A stretch of 64,000 bases of DNA from Chamaesiphon minutus PCC 6605 (GTDB lineage: Bacteria > Cyanobacteriota > Cyanobacteriia > Cyanobacteriales > Chamaesiphonaceae), in the NCBI RefSeq assembly GCF_000317145.1, contig NC_019697.1, forward strand, positions 124,001-188,000. Reading direction: 5' to 3'. Position 1 is the first letter of the stretch. Each line of letters begins with the position of its first letter. The notes beneath the pieces were generated by a model, which was given only the letters and a program-made list of their open reading frames with translations, did no database searches and was not told the origin of the DNA. The position numbers and the translations under genes were made by a program. This document shows, one piece after another, positions 63,053-64,000 of this stretch.

Positions 63053-64000
63053 GTGAGCCACATTCGGATAATAGACCTAACCTCCAGTAATAATCTAGCT
63101 CCACTATCAGCAAAGCTCACTGTTGCCAAAATTGACGACTCTGGAGCGATAATCAGTCGCGAGCATCCTGTGGCTGAAGGAACATTAAATATCCAGCCTT
63201 TAATCGCCCTCAATCAGCAAATTACTGCCAAGTTTAAAACAGCAACGAGTCAAGATCGATACTTTGGTGGTATTCAATTACCAAAAACGATGGTGCAAAA
63301 TGTCGCTAGCGATTGTGATACCTTAAAAGTAGGCATCGAACAGCTCCGCGACTCACTCGATCGCACCTTAGAGCAAAAATCTTGGATGAAGATTCGCGAA
63401 GGATTATTGCGCAGTCTCAATGGGATTCCACAAAGCGAACCAATGAGATTAGTTATCTTAACAGATAACTACGACATCCAGGCTTTATCGATCGAGCAGA
63501 CATCCTTTATTACTAATATCTTAGCTGGCGAAGATCGAGCTGTGAGCGTGGTTTTTGCACCTCAAGAATTAACTCGTAAATTAACTTGGCAAAAGATTCC
63601 CAATATTTTAGTAGTACTGGGCAATCAACAAGGTATCCAAGAGCCAATTCATCTCCAAGAAATCGAACGCTACTTTCGATCGCCTGCAATTGTTACGCAC
63701 CTTGACAAGCCATCTCCCTCAAAAGTTTTAGAAACAATTAGTGATGGTCACTTTGATGTAATTATCATGGTCGGACACAGCCAAATGAATGATAATGGGC
63801 TGGATGGTAAAATTGGTATTAATGAGCTAGATAGTATCTCCATCAAACAGTACACTCAATCTTTCAAAAATAGTGTCAGAAATGGTCTAAAATTAGTCAT
63901 TCTGGCAGGTTGTTCGAGTATTGGAGCAGCTAGAGCATTGGCATCTAGTACTATTGGTGTGCCGAATGTAATTGCGTTTAGAGTGCCAGTTCATTATCGC
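63053..64000 (+). CDS. CHAT-domain (caspase-like) protein, 3' truncated by the window
   Basis: 316 codons from a GTG start at 63053, running off the window. Two strands DVIIMVGHSQ (His242) and LKLVILAGCSSIGAARALA (Cys287) give the CHAT His-Cys dyad of clan CD cysteine proteases. The N-terminal 230 residues are an uncharacterised alpha/beta region (LRLVILTDN, IPNILVVLGNQQ). CHAT proteases cleave partners in cell-death and defence systems (for example the TPR-CHAT protease that works with type III-E effectors). Here the likely partners are the sigma-like and DUF1822 proteins. The gene follows DUF1822 by 131 bases. What lies beyond residue 316 is not visible. Confidence 0.85.
   Translation, partial: MSHIRIIDLTSSNNLAPLSAKLTVAKIDDSGAIISREHPVAEGTLNIQPLIALNQQITAKFKTATSQDRYFGGIQLPKTMVQNVASDCDTLKVGIEQLRDSLDRTLEQKSWMKIREGLLRSLNGIPQSEPMRLVILTDNYDIQALSIEQTSFITNILAGEDRAVSVVFAPQELTRKLTWQKIPNILVVLGNQQGIQEPIHLQEIERYFRSPAIVTHLDKPSPSKVLETISDGHFDVIIMVGHSQMNDNGLDGKIGINELDSISIKQYTQSFKNSVRNGLKLVILAGCSSIGAARALASSTIGVPNVIAFRVPVHYR

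Noticed and set aside
1-64000. tRNA or rRNA genes
   Set aside because: I looked for T-loop sequences (GTTCRANTC) within cloverleaf-like flanks and found none; gaps are filled by repeats. A tRNAscan-SE run would settle this.

Overview
The window comes from a cyanobacterial chromosome. The supporting evidence is a PsbQ (CyanoQ) lipoprotein, a cyAbrB regulator, DUF4327, DUF4079 and DUF1822 proteins, a urease cluster, corrin biosynthesis genes, dense HIP1-type GCGATCGC/CGATCG sites, and many intergenic heptamer repeats (STRR-like). I cannot fix the genus. About 58 protein genes are supported. I saw no rRNA, no tRNA and no CRISPR array.

Layout. 1-7 kb: the end of a saccharopine dehydrogenase-like gene, a repeat-rich gap, small conserved genes, a GNAT, a nucleotidyltransferase, a VOC protein and an aspartate-type aminotransferase. 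7-16.3 kb: a GT4 glycosyltransferase, then a four-gene same-strand set: a membrane VWA protein with an FHA-like tail, a 1061-residue tubulin/FtsZ-like protein with the GGTGSG signature, a MotA/ZorA-like protein with a long helical tail, and a MotB/OmpA-like protein. 16-20 kb: pyrB, a REP-associated (RAYT) transposase with REP-like repeats beside it, and mgtE. 20-28 kb: a degenerate DinG-like helicase and a tripartite exporter (HlyD, MacB-type permease, ATPase) with a His-tailed MFS gene inside it. 28-38.5 kb: a TPR protein, a type II topoisomerase A subunit without a GyrA box, a sugar-binding lipoprotein overlapping yebC head to head, an ABC ATPase, ureA/ureD and psbQ. 39-58 kb: ordinary metabolism, including a FAD oxidoreductase, cytidine deaminase, a UbiH-like hydroxylase, cbiA/cobB, sbcC, cobM, an ATL protein, murD, trmB, cyAbrB and an Rrf2 regulator. 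58-64 kb: a 456-residue ankyrin protein, then a sigma-like / DUF1822 / CHAT-protease gene set cut by the window edge.

The intergenic DNA is unusually structured. Three nearly identical 234-bp elements with 22-bp terminal inverted repeats and 10-bp target duplications lie at 0.85, 13.3 and 59.8 kb. A second family of about 50-bp hairpins begins TGTCTTG and ends near TCGC; its stems differ from copy to copy but stay self-complementary, and several copies sit at the centre of another palindrome. A third family shares a palindromic core around AATTCATGAATT with outer arms that differ by locus yet are exactly self-complementary. These patterns suggest repeated insertion into, and template-switch repair of, palindromes. 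They may be linked to the RAYT transposase, but that link is inference.

The two best candidates for an under-described system are the VWA-tubulin-MotA-OmpA set (8.4-16.3 kb), which joins a tubulin-like GTPase to a ZorAB-like stator pair, and the sigma/DUF1822/CHAT set at the right edge.
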